DNA of 64,000 bases from Mycetocola zhujimingii (GCF_003065425.1 NZ_CP026949.1:1364001-1428000), one strand, 5' to 3'. Positions 10,234 to 20,008 are shown, counted from the stretch's first letter. Notes: generated from the letters alone by a model not told the origin. A program made the numbers and translations.

Positions 10234-10947
10234 ATGACATCCGAGAACGAACAAACGCTCGGCCAGCTCTCGCTGGCCGAGCGTTTGGCGTCTGTCCAGA
10301 GCGGAATCAGCGACGCGCTCGTCAAAAGCGGCCGCACCGGCGCTGACATCACGACCATTGTCGTCACCAAGTTCCACCCGGCGGCGCTTGTCGAGGAGCT
10401 TTACGACCTCGGGGTCCGGGATGTCGGTGAGAACCGGCACCAGGAGGCATCGGCGAAGGCTGCTGAGCTCGCACGGCTCACGGACCTCAACTGGCACTTC
10501 GTCGGGCAGTTGCAGTCGAAGAAAGCAAGGCAGGTCAGGCAGTACGCGAGCGTGGTGCACTCCGTCGACCGCCCGGCGCTCGTTACCGCACTCGATGCGG
10601 CGGGTGAGGGTGTGCCGCCCCTGCCCTGCTTCGTCCAGGTCAACCTCACGGAGGATGCCGCGCGCGGGGGAGTGGAGCCAGCGGCACTTGAACCGCTCGT
10701 CGAGCAGGTGCTTGAAGCGCGGAGTCTCGAGCTGCTGGGCGTGATGGCTGTCGCTCCGCTCGGCGAGGACCCTCGCGAGGCGTTCGCGCGCCTCCGCAGT
10801 TACTCCGAGCGGGTGGTCGCCCTTCAACCCGCTGCCTCCCGCATCTCGGCGGGTATGTCACACGACTACCGTGAAGCCCTGCTCGAAGGCGCGACACACC
10901 TTCGCATTGGCACGGCAATCACGGGTATCAGACCAACTCACGGTTAA
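10234..10947 (+). CDS. YggS-family pyridoxal-phosphate homeostasis protein
   Basis: PLP-binding protein of the YggS/PROSC family, which buffers pyridoxal phosphate and has no established catalytic reaction. The fold-III type motif [10 protein letters not shown] carries the PLP lysine, and the family motifs [21 protein letters not shown] and [10 protein letters not shown] are present. ATG 10234, 3 nt after ftsZ, gives 237 aa. A 16-bp perfect hairpin occupies codons 7-18, so a later start such as TTG 10285 (MASVQSGI) cannot be excluded. Position between ftsZ and sepF is typical for actinobacteria. Confidence 0.9.
   Translation: MTSENEQTLGQLSLAERLASVQSGISDALVKSGRTGADITTIVVTKFHPAALVEELYDLGVRDVGENRHQEASAKAAELARLTDLNWHFVGQLQSKKARQVRQYASVVHSVDRPALVTALDAAGEGVPPLPCFVQVNLTEDAARGGVEPAALEPLVEQVLEARSLELLGVMAVAPLGEDPREAFARLRSYSERVVALQPAASRISAGMSHDYREALLEGATHLRIGTAITGIRPTHG
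10252..10287 (+). promoter_or_regulatory. perfect 16-bp hairpin at the start of the yggS-like gene
   Basis: CAAACGCTCGGCCAGC (10252-10267) pairs perfectly with GCTGGCCGAGCGTTTG (10272-10287) across a 4-nt loop. It begins 21 nt after the ftsZ stop and lies inside the predicted coding sequence. No T-tract follows. It could act as a post-ftsZ terminator or attenuator, or as an mRNA 3'-end stabiliser. Confidence 0.6.
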
Positions 10948-10984
10948 TGTTCATAGAGAAGTAACCGCACAAACGGAGGTAGCG

Positions 10985-11491
10985 ATGTCCAACCCCCTGA
11001 AGAAGACCATGGTCTACCTTGGCCTCGCAGACGACGATCTTGAGTACGAGGCCCGCGATACCGCTGCGCCTCAGGCTGCACCAGCCGCGCAGAGCTCCGG
11101 CTCCAGCGCAGCGAGCACGCCGGCAGCGACGCCGACTCCCGTGGCCACTCGTGCGCCCGTGACCCCGCTGCGCCGCCCGACGGCAACGACGCAGGCTGCA
11201 CCCACTGAGCTCAACGAGATCCTCACTGTGCACCCCAAGCAGTACCGCGACGCCCAGGTCATCGCCGAGACATTCCGTGATGGTATCCCCGTCATCATCA
11301 ACCTCTCGCAGATGAGCGAGGGTGATGCCAAGCGCCTGATCGACTTCGCGAGTGGGCTTTCCCAGGGCCTCTACGGCAAGATCGAGCGTGTGACCAGCAA
11401 GGTGTTCCTGCTCTCGCCGCAGCACGTTGCAGTGCTCGGAGACGCCGGTGGAGCCGCTGCGGCGGAATCTTCCTTCTTCGCTCAGCAATAA
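10985..11491 (+). CDS. sepF: cell division protein SepF
   Basis: FtsZ-binding membrane anchor of the Z-ring, which replaces FtsA in actinobacteria. It begins [18 protein letters not shown], the usual N-terminal amphipathic motif. A Pro/Ala/Thr-rich linker of about 60 residues follows, then the C-terminal SepF domain (about residues 80-160) with [22 protein letters not shown] and [18 protein letters not shown] 10985 is preceded by ACGGAGGTAGC, a strong ribosome site; the upstream open part is a shadow. The protein is 168 aa. Confidence 0.93.
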   Translation: MSNPLKKTMVYLGLADDDLEYEARDTAAPQAAPAAQSSGSSAASTPAATPTPVATRAPVTPLRRPTATTQAAPTELNEILTVHPKQYRDAQVIAETFRDGIPVIINLSQMSEGDAKRLIDFASGLSQGLYGKIERVTSKVFLLSPQHVAVLGDAGGAAAAESSFFAQQ

Positions 11492-11498
11492 TTGACGG

Positions 11499-11801
11499 GT
11501 GGACTCCGTTCTTTCTCTGATTCGAAACATCCTGTACTTCGCGCTGCTGCTTTACTTCTTCGTGATGTGGGCGCGATTCGCACTCGACCTCGTGCGCACT
11601 TTCAAGCCCCGCTGGCGGCCGGAGAAGTTCGCTCTCGTCGTCGCAGAGGTCGTGTATTCGCTGACTGACCCTCCCATTCGGTTCTTCCGGCGAATCCTCC
11701 CGCCGATCCGGATGGGGGCGCTCGCGCTCGATTTCGGCTGGAGCATCACCATGCTCTGCGTGATCATCGCGATGACTCTGGTCAACGTCATACTTCGCTA
11801 A
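11499..11801 (+). CDS. YggT-family membrane protein
   Basis: A 100-aa membrane protein of the YggT/YlmG family, whose biochemical role is unsettled but which is regularly encoded between sepF and wag31 in actinobacterial division clusters. Two hydrophobic helices are visible at about residues 6-26 and 76-98, joined by a basic segment with DPPIRFFRRILPPIRMGALALDFGW, the typical family motif. The start is GTG 11499, 7 nt after the sepF stop. Confidence 0.85.
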   Translation: MDSVLSLIRNILYFALLLYFFVMWARFALDLVRTFKPRWRPEKFALVVAEVVYSLTDPPIRFFRRILPPIRMGALALDFGWSITMLCVIIAMTLVNVILR

Positions 11802-12036
11802 GACGCAACGCTGCCGACGGTGCAGGCGGCCAACGCTGCCCATTGCTCGCTCATACCGTGTAAGCGCGAGCGCGCGCCAGCCCGGCGATGGTCCTGCGCC
11901 GGAAGCGGTCATAGCGGTATCCTGAAACGCACGTGTCCTTCATCGCTTCGATCCCAGCTGAACCGCCGGGGACTTTGCTAGCGTAGGCACGTCCATTCGA
12001 GCCAAACCGAGCCAAACAAGTAAGAGGTGGGAAGCC

Positions 12037-12645
12037 ATGGCGCTAACTCCGGAAGATGTTGTCAACAAGCAGTTCCAGCAGACCAAGTTCCGCGAGGGCT
12101 ACGACCAGGATGAGGTCGATGACTTCCTCGATGATGTCGTCGTCGAATTGCGACGTCTGATTCAGGAGAACCAGGAACTCCAGGCCAAGCTCGACGCCGC
12201 TGGTTCCGATTCTGGCGAACGCCCTGCCCAGGTCGCTGCAGCGGCTCCGGTTCCTGCAGCCGCGCCCGTCGCGCAGGCCGCACCGGCACAGGATGACTCA
12301 GAGTCCTCCTCGAGCCTGCTCCAGCTCGCACGTCGTCTTCACGACGAGCACGTCCGTGAGGGTGCTGAGAAGCGCGACGCTCTCATCGCCGAAGGACACG
12401 CGACAGCCGCTCGCGTCGTCGCAGAGGCCGAAGCCAAGCAGCGTGCGCAGATGAACATCCTCAACGAGGAGCGCGCAACGCTCGAGAAGAAGATCGACGG
12501 GCTCCGCGAGTTCGAGCGCGAGTACCGTCAGAAGCTCCGCGGTTACATCGAGAGCCAGCTCAAGGAACTCGACACCGACGGTGGGCCGAGCGCACAGGGA
12601 ACCGGTTCCGGTTTCGCGTCAAGCGCCGAGAAGTCCAACGCCTAA
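12037..12645 (+). CDS. wag31: DivIVA/Wag31 polar growth protein
   Basis: Coiled-coil scaffold that gathers at negatively curved membrane and directs polar wall growth in actinobacteria. The N-terminal DivIVA lipid-binding domain starts MALTPEDVVNKQFQQTKFREGYDQDEVDDFLDDV (given here only as landmark residues 1-34: TPEDV, KFREGYDQDEVDDFLD). An Ala/Pro-rich linker (about 60-90) is followed by a long charged coiled coil to about residue 180. The length is 202 aa. ATG 12037 follows AAGAGGTGGGA. The 235-bp upstream gap may hold its own promoter (TAGCGT near 11981), though I could not assign a -35. Confidence 0.94.
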   Translation: MALTPEDVVNKQFQQTKFREGYDQDEVDDFLDDVVVELRRLIQENQELQAKLDAAGSDSGERPAQVAAAAPVPAAAPVAQAAPAQDDSESSSSLLQLARRLHDEHVREGAEKRDALIAEGHATAARVVAEAEAKQRAQMNILNEERATLEKKIDGLREFEREYRQKLRGYIESQLKELDTDGGPSAQGTGSGFASSAEKSNA

Positions 12646-12649
12646 GGTT

Positions 12650-13276
12650 TTGCCGAAAACACAAGCTGGTTCTCCCAGTGTTCGAGCGCTCGTCGTTCTC
12701 GCGGTCATCGCGGGAACGGCGCTCGCGCTCGATCAGTTCACCAAATACCTCGTCGTTTCGAACCTGCCGCTCGGTGAGCGGGTCAGCGTTCTCGGCGAGT
12801 TTCTGTACTTTCAGTTCGTCAAGAATCCCGGTGCCGCGTTTTCGCTCGCAGCTGGCAGCACCTGGATCTTCTCTATCCTCGCCACAGCGGTCACCATCGC
12901 GATCCTGGTCTTCGCGAGGAAGATTCGCTCGATCGGCTGGGCCGTAGTTTTCGGGTTGCTCCTTGGCGGGGTCCTCGGCAACCTCAGTGACCGGTTCTTC
13001 CGTGAGCCGTCTTTTGGCCTCGGCCACGTCATTGACTTCATCTCAACGCCGTGGATGATGCCCGCGATCTATAACGTCGCCGATATCTGCATCGTCTCGA
13101 GCATGGGACTCTTCGTCATCCTCACCCTCCGGGGCGTCAACCTCGATGGAACCCGCACTGTCGCCGTCAAGGACGACGCGGGTGCCGTACCGACGGACGA
13201 GAAGAACGGTTCGTCCGACGAAACCACGCGCGCCGCCCAGACCCCGGTTTCCGGGCCGAACCATACGGCAGCCTGA
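12650..13276 (+). CDS. lspA: lipoprotein signal peptidase LspA
   Basis: Membrane aspartyl protease (signal peptidase II) that removes signal peptides from diacylated prolipoproteins such as CtaC and the solute-binding proteins in this window. Four transmembrane segments are visible. The motifs are [23 protein letters not shown] with one catalytic Asp, and YNVADICI with the other. The C-terminal about 50 residues are hydrophilic. The frame is open further upstream inside wag31. I chose TTG 12650, the first start after the wag31 stop with AAGG just ahead, giving 208 aa, but the start is uncertain. Confidence 0.88.
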   Translation: MPKTQAGSPSVRALVVLAVIAGTALALDQFTKYLVVSNLPLGERVSVLGEFLYFQFVKNPGAAFSLAAGSTWIFSILATAVTIAILVFARKIRSIGWAVVFGLLLGGVLGNLSDRFFREPSFGLGHVIDFISTPWMMPAIYNVADICIVSSMGLFVILTLRGVNLDGTRTVAVKDDAGAVPTDEKNGSSDETTRAAQTPVSGPNHTAA

Positions 13277-14196
13277 TGGAGAGCCGCAGCCTTCCCATCC
13301 CTGATGGCCTTGACGGTTCCCGTGTCGACGCCGGCCTTGCCAAAGTTCTCGGTTTCTCGCGAAGCTTTGCCGCCGAGGTCGCCGAAGCCGGTGGCGTGAT
13401 GATCGACGGGCGCACCGTCGACAAGTCGGACCGCCTCCGCGCCGGAAGCTGGCTTGAGGTGTCATGGGCTCCCCGGCAGGAGCCTGTCGTCGTCCCACAG
13501 ATCGTGTCCGATCTGAGCGTCGTGTACGACGATGACGACATCATCGTGGTCGACAAGCCGACCGGCGTTGCCGCCCACCCCTCGGTGGGCTGGACCGGTC
13601 CGACGGTTCTCGGCGCCCTCGCCGGCGCTGGGTATTCCGTGTCGACCTCCGGTGCAACCGAGCGCGCAGGCATCGTCCACCGACTGGATGTCGGTACGAC
13701 GGGACTCATGGTCGTTGCGAAGAGTGAGCGCGCGTACACGGCGCTCAAGCGTGCCTTCCACGACCGTGAGGTCGAGAAGGTCTACCACGCTGTCGTACAG
13801 GGGCACCCAGACCCGCTCGCCGGCACCATTGACGCACCCATCGGGCGGCACCCCAGGCACGACTGGAAGTTCGCGATCACCGCAGAGGGCAAGCCGTCTG
13901 TGACGCACTACGAGACTCTCGAAGCTTTTCCGAGCGCTTCGCTGCTCGAGGTGCACCTGGAATCCGGCCGCACACACCAGATTCGGGTGCACATGGCCGC
14001 CCAGCGGCATCCGTGCGTCGGGGATCCTCTCTACGGCGCAGATCCCACCATTTCCGCGCGACTCGGGCTCACACGACAGTGGCTGCACGCCCGCCAGCTG
14101 TCGTTCACACATCCGGGGTCGGGGGAGTGGGTCACCTTTACTTCCGACTACCCGGCGGACCTCCAGCACGCACTCGATGTCCTCCGCGAGGATTAG
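13276..14196 (+). CDS. RluD-family 23S rRNA pseudouridine synthase
   Basis: Pseudouridine synthase that isomerises uridines in large-subunit rRNA. The N-terminal S4-like RNA-binding domain spans about residues 12-75 ([20 protein letters not shown]). The catalytic domain has [14 protein letters not shown] with the catalytic Asp in HRLD, and the motif [13 protein letters not shown]. The 306-aa length fits RluD/RluA. ATG 13276 overlaps the lspA stop (ATGA), the usual lspA-rluD coupling. The exact target uridines are not readable from sequence. Confidence 0.9.
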   Translation: MESRSLPIPDGLDGSRVDAGLAKVLGFSRSFAAEVAEAGGVMIDGRTVDKSDRLRAGSWLEVSWAPRQEPVVVPQIVSDLSVVYDDDDIIVVDKPTGVAAHPSVGWTGPTVLGALAGAGYSVSTSGATERAGIVHRLDVGTTGLMVVAKSERAYTALKRAFHDREVEKVYHAVVQGHPDPLAGTIDAPIGRHPRHDWKFAITAEGKPSVTHYETLEAFPSASLLEVHLESGRTHQIRVHMAAQRHPCVGDPLYGADPTISARLGLTRQWLHARQLSFTHPGSGEWVTFTSDYPADLQHALDVLRED

Positions 14197-14232
14197 GCTT
14201 GTAGTCCAGCCCACCAGCTTCACGGAGAAGTC

Positions 14233-17200
14233 TTGACCTCATCAGACGACTCGTTCGTTCACCTGCATGTCCACAGCGAGTACTCGATGCTCGACGGCGC
14301 CGCGCGCGTCAAACCACTGATCGACGCCGCCATCGCCGAAAAGATGCCGGCCGTCGCCGTCACCGACCACGGCAACATGTTCGGTTCGTTCGACTTCTGG
14401 CGTACCGCAACGGCGGCCGGAATCAAACCCATCATCGGCACCGAGGCGTATGTCACGCCCGGTACCCACCGCAGTGACAAGACCCGCGTGCGCTGGGGCT
14501 CGAGCACCCAGGGCCGCGACGACGTCTCCGGTAGTGGTGCGTACACGCACATGACCCTCCTCAGCGAGACCACAGAGGGCATGCACAACCTGTTCCGGAT
14601 GTCGTCGCTCGCGTCGATCGAGGGCTACTACTTCAAACCGCGCATGGACCGCGAACTGCTCTCCACCTATGCGAAGGGCGTCATCGGAACGACCGGCTGC
14701 GCCGGTGGCGAGATCCAGACGCGGCTCCGTCTCGGGCAGTACGACGAGGCGAAGAAAGCCGCAGCGGAGTTCCAGGACATTTTTGGCAAAGACAACTTCT
14801 TCTGCGAGGTGATGGACCACGGCATCGACGTCGAGCGACGCACGATGAGTGACCTGTTCAAGCTCGCCAAGGAACTCGACCTGCCGCTGCTCGCCACCAA
14901 CGACCTGCACTACACCCACGCGCACGACGCCAAGGCACACGCGGCGCTGCTCTGTGTCCAGTCCGGATCCACCCTCGACGACCCCAACCGGTTCAAGTTC
15001 GACGCGGACGAGTTCTATCTCAAGTCGGCGGAGCAGATGCGCCAGCTGTTCAGGGATCACCCGGAGGCCTGCGACAACACGCTCGCCATCGCCGAGCGCT
15101 GCAACGTCGAGTTCAACACCAGCGCGAGCTACATGCCCCGGTTCCCGGTGCCCGCCGGCGAGACCGAGGAGACCTGGTTCCTCAAGGAGGTCGAGCGCGG
15201 CCTCCACGTTCGCTACCCGAACGGCATCCCCGACGACGTTCGCGCCCGCGCCAACTACGAAGCCGGCGTCATCGTGCAGATGGGCTTCCCCGGCTACTTC
15301 CTGGTGGTCTCCGACTTCATCAAGTGGTCAAAGGAAAACGGCATCCGCGTCGGACCAGGACGAGGTTCAGGCGCCGGTTCGATGGTGGCGTACGCGATGA
15401 AGATCACCGACCTCGACCCGCTCGTGCACGGACTCATTTTCGAGCGGTTCCTCAACCCCGACCGCGTCTCCATGCCCGACTTCGACGTCGACTTCGACGA
15501 CCGGCGCCGCGGCGAGGTCATCCACTATGTCACCGAGAAGTACGGCGACGAGCGCGTGGCACAGATCGTCACCTACGGAACGATCAAGGCCAAGCAGGCG
15601 CTCAAGGACTCCTCGCGCGTCCTCGGCTTCCCGTTCGGCATGGGCGACAAGCTCACCAAGGCGATGCCACCACCCGTCATGGGCAAGGACGTACCGCTCA
15701 CCGGGATCTTCGACAAGACCCACCCGCGGTACAAGGAAACGGTCGACCTCCGCACCATCGTCGAGACGGATGCCGAGGCGAGGACCGTCTTCGACACAGC
15801 GCTCGGGATCGAGAACCTCAAGCGCCAGTGGGGCGTCCACGCTGCAGGCGTGATCATGTCGAGCGACCCGCTCATCGACATCATCCCGATCATGAAGCGC
15901 GAGCAGGACGGCCAGATCGTCACGCAGTTCGACTACCCGGCCTGTGAGTCGCTCGGACTGATCAAGATGGACTTCCTCGGGTTGCGCAACCTCACCATCG
16001 TGAGTGACGCGCTCGACAACATCGAGTCCAACCGCGGGCACCGGATTGAACTCGAGGAGCTCGCGCTCGACGATCCCGGCGCCTATGAGTTGCTTGCCCG
16101 TGGCGACACCCTCGGCGTTTTCCAGCTTGACGGTGGGCCGATGCGGAGCCTCCTCCGGTCGATGAAGCCCGACAACTTCGAAGACATCTCGGCGGTCATC
16201 GCGCTCTACCGACCGGGCCCCATGGGTGCGGACTCGCACACCAATTACGCACTGCGTAAAAATGGCCTGCAGGCGATTACGCCCATCCACCCGGAGCTCG
16301 AGGAGCCGCTCCAGGAGATCCTCGGTGGAACCTACGGCCTCATCATCTACCAGGAGCAGGTGATGAGTGTCGCGCAGAAGCTCGCGGGCTTCTCGCTCGG
16401 CCAGGCAGATATTCTTCGACGCGCCATGGGCAAGAAGAAGAAATCCGAGCTCGACAAGCAGTTCGAGGGATTCTCCGGCGGTATGCACGAGCGCGGATAC
16501 TCGGATGCCGCGATCAAGGCCGTGTGGGACATCCTGCTCCCGTTCTCCGACTACGCGTTCAACAAGGCGCACTCCGCCGCATACGGCGTCGTGTCCTACT
16601 GGACGGCGTACCTCAAGGCGCACTACCCGGCCGAGTACATGGCCGCACTGCTCACGAGCGTCGGCGATGCCCGTGACAAACTCGCCATCTACCTCAACGA
16701 GTGCAGGCGGATGGGTATCCAGGTGCTCCCGCCGGACGTCAACCAGTCGATCGGCTTCTTCGCAGCCGTTGGTGAAGACATCCGCTTCGGCCTCGGCGCC
16801 GTGCGCAACGTCGGTTTCAATGTGGTCGAGGCGATTCGGGCGACCCGTGAGCGTGAGGGCGAGTTCACCTCCTTCCACGACTTCCTGCGCAAGGTTCCAC
16901 TCCAGGTCGCCAACAAGCGCACCATGGAGTCGTTGATCAAGGCCGGCGCGTTCGACTCTCTCGGCGCTACGAGGCGCGGGCTCATCGAAATCCACGAGGA
17001 TGCCGTCGAGAGTGCCGTGAGCCTCAAGCGCAACGAGGCAAACGGGCAGGTCGATCTCTTCGGCGGGATCTTCGAACTTGATGCGACCGCTGAGGCGGTT
17101 CCGGACCGACCGGAATGGTCGAAGAAAGACAAGCTCGCCTTCGAGCGCGACATGCTCGGCCTGTACGTTTCGGATCACCCGCTCGCCGGTCTTGAGCTCG

Positions 17201-17751
17201 AACTGGCCAAGCACGCGACCACCACGATCACCGACCTGCTGACGTCGGATCACACGGAGGATGGCGACACGGTCACCATCGCCGGGCTCACCACAAGCGT
17301 GCAGCACCGGGTGGCGAAGACCTCCGGCAACCAGTACGGCATGATCCAGGTCGAGGACTTCGGCGGCGAAATCACCGTGATGTTCATGGGGAAGGCCTAT
17401 CAGGAGTTCGCTCCCACCCTGGTGAACGACTCGGTCGTCGTGGTCAGGGGACGCGTCAGCATGCGTGATGACGGCATGAACCTGCACGCATACAGCATTT
17501 TCTCGCCGGAGATCGGGCAGGGTGGCTCTTCCGGGCCGCTCACGCTGACGATGCCCGATTCGCGGGCGACGACCGAACTCGTCACCCAGCTCGGCGGCAT
17601 CCTGACCCGGCACTCGGGTGACGCGGAGGTGCGGCTGAAGCTGGTCCGCGGCGACATCGCCCGACTCTTTGAAATCCCGTACCCAGTCAAAGTGACGCCG
17701 GATCTCTTCGGCGAGCTGAAGTCGTTGCTCGGCCCGAATTGCCTCGGCTAG
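14233..17751 (+). CDS. dnaE: DNA polymerase III alpha subunit DnaE
   Basis: Replicative DNA polymerase catalytic subunit, 1172 aa, the usual length of actinobacterial DnaE1. Domains in order: N-terminal PHP (HLHVHSEYSMLDG, about 9-21), palm with catalytic aspartates in MPDFDVDFDDRRRGE (about 414-428), fingers and thumb (RPGPMGADSHTNYALR), tandem HhH (about 800-900), and a C-terminal OB domain (VTIAGLTTSVQHRVAKTSG, about 1015-1033). The start is TTG 14233 with GGAGAAG upstream. A TAGGCT element at 14194 could be a -10 for a separate promoter. Confidence 0.97.
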   Translation: MTSSDDSFVHLHVHSEYSMLDGAARVKPLIDAAIAEKMPAVAVTDHGNMFGSFDFWRTATAAGIKPIIGTEAYVTPGTHRSDKTRVRWGSSTQGRDDVSGSGAYTHMTLLSETTEGMHNLFRMSSLASIEGYYFKPRMDRELLSTYAKGVIGTTGCAGGEIQTRLRLGQYDEAKKAAAEFQDIFGKDNFFCEVMDHGIDVERRTMSDLFKLAKELDLPLLATNDLHYTHAHDAKAHAALLCVQSGSTLDDPNRFKFDADEFYLKSAEQMRQLFRDHPEACDNTLAIAERCNVEFNTSASYMPRFPVPAGETEETWFLKEVERGLHVRYPNGIPDDVRARANYEAGVIVQMGFPGYFLVVSDFIKWSKENGIRVGPGRGSGAGSMVAYAMKITDLDPLVHGLIFERFLNPDRVSMPDFDVDFDDRRRGEVIHYVTEKYGDERVAQIVTYGTIKAKQALKDSSRVLGFPFGMGDKLTKAMPPPVMGKDVPLTGIFDKTHPRYKETVDLRTIVETDAEARTVFDTALGIENLKRQWGVHAAGVIMSSDPLIDIIPIMKREQDGQIVTQFDYPACESLGLIKMDFLGLRNLTIVSDALDNIESNRGHRIELEELALDDPGAYELLARGDTLGVFQLDGGPMRSLLRSMKPDNFEDISAVIALYRPGPMGADSHTNYALRKNGLQAITPIHPELEEPLQEILGGTYGLIIYQEQVMSVAQKLAGFSLGQADILRRAMGKKKKSELDKQFEGFSGGMHERGYSDAAIKAVWDILLPFSDYAFNKAHSAAYGVVSYWTAYLKAHYPAEYMAALLTSVGDARDKLAIYLNECRRMGIQVLPPDVNQSIGFFAAVGEDIRFGLGAVRNVGFNVVEAIRATREREGEFTSFHDFLRKVPLQVANKRTMESLIKAGAFDSLGATRRGLIEIHEDAVESAVSLKRNEANGQVDLFGGIFELDATAEAVPDRPEWSKKDKLAFERDMLGLYVSDHPLAGLELELAKHATTTITDLLTSDHTEDGDTVTIAGLTTSVQHRVAKTSGNQYGMIQVEDFGGEITVMFMGKAYQEFAPTLVNDSVVVVRGRVSMRDDGMNLHAYSIFSPEIGQGGSSGPLTLTMPDSRATTELVTQLGGILTRHSGDAEVRLKLVRGDIARLFEIPYPVKVTPDLFGELKSLLGPNCLG

Positions 17752-17754
17752 TAT
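17725..17754 (+). promoter_or_regulatory. candidate promoter for the repeat-rich membrane protein gene
   Basis: TTGCTC (17725-17730), 18-nt spacer, TAGTAT (17749-17754), overlapping the dnaE stop codon. This leaves a leader of roughly 70 nt before ATG 17831, which is preceded by GAAGGAAAAA. Confidence 0.4.
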
Positions 17755-17830
17755 CGGCTGAACCCGTTCGGGGCACAGTGGTGCTTCGCCGTGACCACCG
17801 TGCTCAGCGCGGGATCGAAGGAAAAACGCT

Positions 17831-20008
17831 ATGAATAACCCTGACAACCGGCCAGTTGACCCTGCGCGGGACGAGCCGGTCCTCCCGGCGCAGCCCACAG
17901 ACGCCTGGCCCGCTGATCCGGAACGGGATCCGCTCGGCGGCCCGGTTCCGGAGCCGCATCCAGCTGCAGACGCCGCTGAGCACAACCCGCAGCACCAGGC
18001 TGAGCCGTACCAGGAGTACCAGCAGCCCCGGCACGACGGCGGGGAGTATCAGGAGCAGCCGTATCCGACCGGTGGATACCAGCCAGAGCAGTACCCCGCT
18101 GGCCAGTATGGCCAGTACCAGCAGGAGCAGTACCAGCAGGAGCAGTACCAGCAGGAGCAGTACCAGCCGGAGCAGTACCAGCAGGAGCAGTACCAGCAGG
18201 AGCAGTACCAGCAGGAGCAGTACCAGCCGGAGCAGTTCCAGCAGGACCAGACCGGGCAGTACCCGGCGGCGCCGCACACCGCTCAGCAGTACGCCGGCTA
18301 TCCGGAGCAGCAATACCCGGGTCAGCAGTATCCGGAGCAGCAGTTCCAGAGCCAGTCGTTCGAGGGACAGCCCGCATCCGGTCAGACTCCCGCCGGCCAG
18401 ACCGGCGGACCCGGACCCCGGCCGGAAGCGCTGACCGGTCCCGGAGCCGAGCCTCGGCAGCGGAAGCCTCGCCGCCCGCGTACCGACGAGAATGGTGTCG
18501 CATACGGTGTCGGCCCGTTCAGCCTGCGCGAGGCCGTCTTCGTGATTCTCTCTGCCCTCGTTGTCGTCGCCTCATTCTTCCCCCTCATCGGAGGGCTGTA
18601 CGCCGAATTCTTCGGATACTCGAGCGTGTGGGCGCCTGCTCCGTGGCTCGCCATCCCCGGCGCGCTGCTCCTCGCTGCAGCAGCGGCTCTCATCGTCATC
18701 CGTCGGGTGCAGCCGCAACGGCGGCTCAGGGTCGGTTCACTCTCTGTCGACCAGTTCGCCTCGGCAGCCGCGGTTACCACCGCCGGTTTCTATCTCGGGG
18801 CGCTACTGACGATGCTTGGCTTCACCGCGTGGTTCCGGCCCGGTGCCTTCGGCGGCAATCCTGGCGGCGACAACTTCGATGGGCTCACCCCGGGAGCCGG
18901 TCTTATTCTCGGCTTGATCTTCTCGCTGGCGAGCATTGTCCCCACCGCGTGCGCGAGGTTCGTGCCCGTCTTCGCCGAAGATTTCAGCCGCCGCGCAGAG
19001 AGTCCGGCGCACCCCGCCGCCCGTGAGGCCGCTGTTGTCCCCGTTCGGCCCCGCCCCGTGCGTCACACCGCTGAGCCCCAGCCCGAGGTGCACCACTATG
19101 GTCTGGAGCACTCGGGGTCTGTGCAGCTCACCCCCGCTGATACCCGCCCCGAAGACTTTGCCGCGTACCGCCGGAGCGGATGGTCGCCGGATTCCGCGTC
19201 AGACTCCGATCCTTCGTACGCAGAGTTCCAGGAGGCGCGGGAGAGTAACGCCGGTCTCGGCGATGACGCTCCGGATTCGAACATTCCTCCCGCCACGCAG
19301 GCCACAACCGGCATGACGAGCGCGACGATGGACGACTCCCTTCTGGGTGATGAGGTCGATGAATTCCATACGGGCGAAGAGCCTGCGCCGGTGTCTGCAA
19401 TCCGCCATGTTGCGGAACAGGAGTCCCTGGCTGACGCGTCCGGCCGTGAAAACCCCGAGCCGGAACCGCTTCACCCGTCAGCGCAGGAGCATGGGTCCCG
19501 CGCCGAAGTTCTGCCGGAAGTTCTGCCCGACGCTCCACGCCAGACCGAGGCCGAGAGGACGTCGCAGGACGCCGACGAGCTCGCCCCGGAGCTGACGTCA
19601 GAGGCAGCAGCAGAACTCGCGCCCGAGCTCGCACCCGAGAAGGATGACGAGCTCGCACCGGAGACCCTACCCGAGACCGGGGAAGAGCCGGAGACCTCGT
19701 CAGAGACCGTCTCGGGCTCGCACGGCACGCGTGCCCCTGACGCCGGCCACACGGCATCAGCCTCGCAAGCTGCGGCAAAACAGGGCCCCGGCCAGACGCC
19801 GCCGGCGGTTATCTCGACGCAGCCGTTCTGGGTGTACTCACCGGTTCTGATCGCCGTTGTGGATGAGGAGACCGGCGCACCGGTCTTCGAGATCGGGCCG
19901 GATGCATGGGCACTGGCTATCGTCGATCGTGGCACCGAACTCGTGATTCGTCACGATGACGGCAGGGTCGGTGTTCTGCGGGAGATCACCGGAATTATGC
20001 GCGGTTAG
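17831..20008 (+). CDS. repeat-rich four-helix membrane protein of unknown function
   Basis: I do not recognise this 725-aa protein. Residues 1-215 are hydrophilic and Gln/Tyr/Pro-rich. They hold a run of pentapeptides, YQQEQ or YQPEQ, at about 96-135, with a closing FQQDQ. Four hydrophobic segments follow at about 232-390 (SLREAVFVILSALVVVASF, WLAIPGALLLAAAAALIVI, TTAGFYLGALLTMLGFTAWF, GLILGLIFSLASIVPTACA). A long acidic, disordered stretch then contains ELAPEL-type repeats. The last about 60 residues look folded (PFWVYSPVLIAVVDEETGAPV, then WALAIVDRGTELVI). The layout suggests a membrane scaffold with flexible cytoplasmic arms. ATG 17831 follows GAAGGAAAAA. Confidence 0.8.
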   Translation: MNNPDNRPVDPARDEPVLPAQPTDAWPADPERDPLGGPVPEPHPAADAAEHNPQHQAEPYQEYQQPRHDGGEYQEQPYPTGGYQPEQYPAGQYGQYQQEQYQQEQYQQEQYQPEQYQQEQYQQEQYQQEQYQPEQFQQDQTGQYPAAPHTAQQYAGYPEQQYPGQQYPEQQFQSQSFEGQPASGQTPAGQTGGPGPRPEALTGPGAEPRQRKPRRPRTDENGVAYGVGPFSLREAVFVILSALVVVASFFPLIGGLYAEFFGYSSVWAPAPWLAIPGALLLAAAAALIVIRRVQPQRRLRVGSLSVDQFASAAAVTTAGFYLGALLTMLGFTAWFRPGAFGGNPGGDNFDGLTPGAGLILGLIFSLASIVPTACARFVPVFAEDFSRRAESPAHPAAREAAVVPVRPRPVRHTAEPQPEVHHYGLEHSGSVQLTPADTRPEDFAAYRRSGWSPDSASDSDPSYAEFQEARESNAGLGDDAPDSNIPPATQATTGMTSATMDDSLLGDEVDEFHTGEEPAPVSAIRHVAEQESLADASGRENPEPEPLHPSAQEHGSRAEVLPEVLPDAPRQTEAERTSQDADELAPELTSEAAAELAPELAPEKDDELAPETLPETGEEPETSSETVSGSHGTRAPDAGHTASASQAAAKQGPGQTPPAVISTQPFWVYSPVLIAVVDEETGAPVFEIGPDAWALAIVDRGTELVIRHDDGRVGVLREITGIMRG
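18116..18235 (+). repeat. two exact 60-bp tandem copies made of 15-bp units
   Basis: Bases 18116-18175 and 18176-18235 are identical. Each is four 15-bp units encoding YQQEQ, YQQEQ, YQQEQ, YQPEQ. A degenerate ninth unit (FQQDQ) follows. Units keep frame, so copy-number change would lengthen or shorten the protein without frameshift. Confidence 0.95.

Noticed and set aside
11802-12036. Possible RNA gene in the gap before wag31
   Set aside because: No cloverleaf, no conserved RNA motif and no strong hairpin with T-tract; treated as promoter region.
15367-17985. An 872-codon open frame on the minus strand opposite dnaE
   Set aside because: It is exactly antisense to a clear DnaE, has no family motif, an Arg/Gly/Asp-rich composition typical of GC-rich shadow frames, and no ribosome site.
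18116-18235. CRISPR-like appearance of the regular repeats
   Set aside because: Units are 15 bp, contiguous without spacers and encode a pentapeptide in frame; this is a coding tandem repeat.
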